DNA of 64,000 nt. Origin: Mesorhizobium sp. LHD-90. GTDB taxonomy: Bacteria; Pseudomonadota; Alphaproteobacteria; Rhizobiales; Rhizobiaceae. Under the pieces are notes generated by a model. The model made no database searches. It was not told the DNA's origin and saw only the letters and a program-made list of their open reading frames with translations. A program made the translations under genes and the position numbers. The stretch is from assembly GCF_030929505.1 (NCBI RefSeq), contig NZ_JAVFVV010000022.1, forward strand, positions 28,268 through 92,267, given 5' to 3'. Every line of letters starts with the position of its first letter. The stretch's first letter is position 1. Of the stretch, positions 63,867-64,000 are shown piece after piece.

Positions 63867-64000
63867 AGCCTGTTTGGAATATGGGGTCGGAACAAGATTT
63901 GCTTTCCCAGACACGCTAAGGTCGAACGAAGCACGAACATCTGTTTGTCCCCTGGATAAGATTACCAACTCGATTGCGATCGATCTTGCAGCGACCATAA

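Noticed and set aside
62586..63998. 470-codon minus-strand open frame opposite hslO
   Set aside because: Same reason; the plus-strand Hsp33 is complete.
63867..64000. GAGCCTGTTTGGAA at the right edge as a possible IS5-type end
   Set aside because: Only one short end is visible and no transposase is in the window, so it cannot be supported.

Overview
The window reads as chromosomal DNA of an alphaproteobacterium of the order Rhizobiales, most like the Mesorhizobium/Aminobacter group. Pointers are the high-GC coding style, a GcrA cell-cycle regulator, a PodJ-like polar scaffold, a class I lysyl-tRNA synthetase, the ligase-associated DNA repair genes, and several rhizobial-type palindromic intergenic repeats. 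The genus is inferred from gene content only.

Region 1 (1-13.1 kb) is surface-glycan and lipid chemistry. A tight minus-strand operon encodes pyruvyl-transferase-like protein, acyl carrier protein, GT2 glycosyltransferase, fatty acyl-AMP ligase, a second pyruvyl-transferase-like protein and a cytochrome P450 that runs off the left edge. Two paralogous phytanoyl-CoA-dioxygenase-type enzymes, a zinc-ribbon methyltransferase and the dTDP-rhamnose genes (rmlCBD, with rmlA divergent) follow. The combination suggests an oxidised acyl group made on a dedicated carrier protein and used with a pyruvylated or rhamnose-containing glycan. This is the best candidate for an undescribed system.

Region 2 (13.1-22.6 kb) has visibly lower GC and unusual multidomain glycan enzymes: a 1128-residue protein with CBM-like domains and a GT2, a GT4-like enzyme, a capsule-synthesis/TPR fusion, and a multidomain glycosyltransferase bracketed by IS3-family remnants. 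It ends next to a tRNA-Thr(CGT), which looks like an island boundary.

Region 3 (22.9-34.5 kb) holds the four ligase-associated DNA damage response genes (ligase, exonuclease, DEXH helicase, PdeM nuclease) in two divergent blocks separated by a TPR-methyltransferase and about 0.9 kb without a clear gene. The helicase carries an in-frame palindromic repeat insertion. DUF3429, TIGR02186 and TauE/SafE genes follow on the other strand.

Region 4 (34.6-47.3 kb) has a PodJ-like protein and a MerR-regulated beta-oxidation operon (two acyl-CoA dehydrogenases, thiolase, YbaY-like secreted protein, FadJ-like protein, thioesterase), with LiuR-like palindromes in front of the regulator and of the first dehydrogenase.

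Region 5 (47.4-64 kb) is mostly housekeeping: S24 repressor, degenerate nuclease-like protein, LysRS, TerB, a solute-binding protein, a membrane GT2 with a GspE-N-like domain, a ParDE toxin-antitoxin, PPK2, phoR-phoU without pst genes, a metallo-hydrolase, gcrA, argD-argF and hslO. Long open frames antisense to these genes are codon-bias shadows and are left out.
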